Notes under the pieces: model-generated
What the model saw: only the letters and a program-made list of their open reading frames with translations
Database searches by the model: none
Told to the model about the DNA's origin: nothing
In this document: piece by piece, positions 12,709 through 13,818 of the stretch
Layout: every line of letters starts with the position of its first letter
How positions within the stretch are numbered: the stretch's first letter is position 1
Translations under genes and position numbers: made by a program
DNA from: Bacteroidetes bacterium HGW-Bacteroidetes-12
GTDB lineage: Bacteria > Bacteroidota > Bacteroidia > Flavobacteriales_E > Vicingaceae
Reading direction: 5' to 3'
Length of the DNA: 13,818 bases
Assembly (NCBI GenBank): GCA_002841035.1
Contig: PHDR01000032.1
Coordinates: forward strand, 1-13,818

Positions 12709-13818
12709 ATGAAAAAACTACTACTAATTTTCGGACTCTTAATTTATTTTGCCTTTTCTCAAAATATAAATGCACAAATTACTTTTGATAACGTACCTCC
12801 ATTATCTGGTGGTGGAAATACTGCGGGAGGAGTTTCTTTTAATTTTACTACCAATCAAGCTATTACCATTCAAAACTTAAGATGTGCTTTTAGCACAGCG
12901 ACTGGTACAGCTAATATTTGGTACAACACACAAAAAATTAATGGTGCTCCAAATGTGTCAACTGCCAATGGTTGGGTTAACTTGGGTACATCTGCTCCTT
13001 TTGCAGGATTAAGTACAGCTAGTACATCACCAGTAGTTCAAACTATTCCTATCCCTTTGAATTTAGTTATGATGCCACAAGACACTTTTGGTTTTTTCAT
13101 ACAATGGACAGGAAATGTTTTTCCTACTACAAATGTGCTTATACCAACATTTACTGATGGAACAGTTACAATAATTGCAGATGCGACTTCAGCCTATACA
13201 GGAACAGGCACTACACCTACTTTTAATCCAAGACAAATTAATGGCGGAGTTATCTATATATTGAACACGCCATGTTCTGGTGCACCAACTGCAGGAACAG
13301 CTTTAGCTCCTGCAACTGTTTGTGCTAATCAGTCATTTAACTTGTCCCTTTCAGGTCAGTCCCAAAGTTCTGGTCTAAACTACCAGTGGATGACTGGTCC
13401 AACAGCAACTGGTCCTTGGACATATATTACAGGAGCTACTACATTATCCTATGCAACTTCCCAAACGATAGATACTTATTACAGTTGTGAAGTTACTTGT
13501 ACAAATAGTTCTTTAGCAGATACATCAGCATCAATTTTTGTAACTACAAACCCAAATTTACCAGCAGGAACTTACACCATTGGTGCTTCAGGAAATTATC
13601 CTAACTTCAATGCTGCTGTTGCAGCTATGTCATGTGGTATAGCTGGGCCAGTTATATTTAACGTGCTACCTGGTTCAGGTCCCTACAACGAACAAATAAC
13701 TATTCCCCAAATAATAAACGCAAATGCTACCAACACCATTACTTTTAATGGAAACGGAGAAACCATTACTTTTGCTACCACCGCATCACCCAATAACTAC
13801 ATTATTAGATTAGATGGA
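12709..13818 (+). CDS. Large secreted adhesin-like protein, 5' part (truncated by window)
   Basis: The frame opens at ATG 12709 and stays open for 370 codons to the right edge. It starts with a clear signal peptide (MKKLLLIFGLLIYFAFSQNINAQ), so the protein is exported. The mature part begins with a beta-rich domain (ITFDNVPPLSGGG to about residue 180), then an Ig/PKD-like module with CSGAPTAG...VCANQSFNLSLSG, NYQWMTGPTATGPW and YYSCEVTCTNSS (about 185-285). After that, AGTYTIGASGNYPNFNAAVAAM...GPVIFNVLPG (about 288-330) opens a right-handed beta-helix region, a common Bacteroidota arrangement. Ser, Thr and Asn are frequent. Such proteins are usually very large and end with a T9SS tail, which would lie beyond the window. 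Likely a cell-surface or released adhesin or polysaccharide-binding protein; the exact role is unknown. Confidence 0.85.
   Translation, partial: MKKLLLIFGLLIYFAFSQNINAQITFDNVPPLSGGGNTAGGVSFNFTTNQAITIQNLRCAFSTATGTANIWYNTQKINGAPNVSTANGWVNLGTSAPFAGLSTASTSPVVQTIPIPLNLVMMPQDTFGFFIQWTGNVFPTTNVLIPTFTDGTVTIIADATSAYTGTGTTPTFNPRQINGGVIYILNTPCSGAPTAGTALAPATVCANQSFNLSLSGQSQSSGLNYQWMTGPTATGPWTYITGATTLSYATSQTIDTYYSCEVTCTNSSLADTSASIFVTTNPNLPAGTYTIGASGNYPNFNAAVAAMSCGIAGPVIFNVLPGSGPYNEQITIPQIINANATNTITFNGNGETITFATTASPNNYIIRLDG

Noticed and set aside
1..13818. CRISPR array, tRNA or rRNA genes, transposase, toxin-antitoxin or defence system
   Set aside because: No regular spacer array, cloverleaf, rRNA-like stretch or protein of these families was seen; all long ORFs are explained by other families.

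Overview
The window looks like a chromosomal segment from a Bacteroidota bacterium, probably of the Flavobacteria type. The DNA is strongly A+T-rich, and several genes have TAnnTTTG-type -7 promoter boxes and lack clear Shine-Dalgarno sequences. Two genes encode secreted proteins built in the Bacteroidota style, and one of these ends in a type IX secretion (T9SS) sorting tail. Most genes are ordinary housekeeping or catabolic genes.

Left part (1-2947): the 3' end of paaC, an acyltransferase-3 membrane protein, and paaD lie in a row on the + strand. PaaC and PaaD belong to the phenylacetyl-CoA epoxidase system, so the acyltransferase interrupts a paa operon. It is joined to paaD by an ATGA stop/start overlap and flanked by a 9-bp direct repeat, ATGAACTAC. 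ftsX lies convergent with paaD, with only 3 bases between the stop codons, and is divergent from leuS.

Middle (2948-7740): leuS encodes an unusually long leucyl-tRNA synthetase (1077 aa). Four G/C-rich or palindromic repeat-like segments lie in frame inside it, together with a segment of about 110 residues before KMSKS that looks inserted. Next comes a secreted LamG-like T9SS protein whose reading frame is broken by one TGA at codon 37. A strong bidirectional hairpin terminator follows.

Right part (7741-13818): purD, a small outer-membrane beta-barrel gene and ubiX form a tight minus-strand operon. Upstream of it is an orphan OmpR/PhoB-type response regulator with a degenerate acidic pocket. 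The regulator is divergent from alr (alanine racemase), and the space between them holds TGTTAA boxes phased at 11 bp. The alr coding signal continues upstream of any normal start codon. The window ends in a large secreted, adhesin-like protein cut off by the window edge, preceded by about 375 bases with several hairpins.

No CRISPR array, tRNA, rRNA, transposase or known defence system was seen. The most unusual features are the palindromic elements turned into protein inside leuS, the acyltransferase insertion in the paa operon, and the phased operator-like repeats beside the response regulator. Family lengths and typical family sequences are quoted from memory; no search was run.
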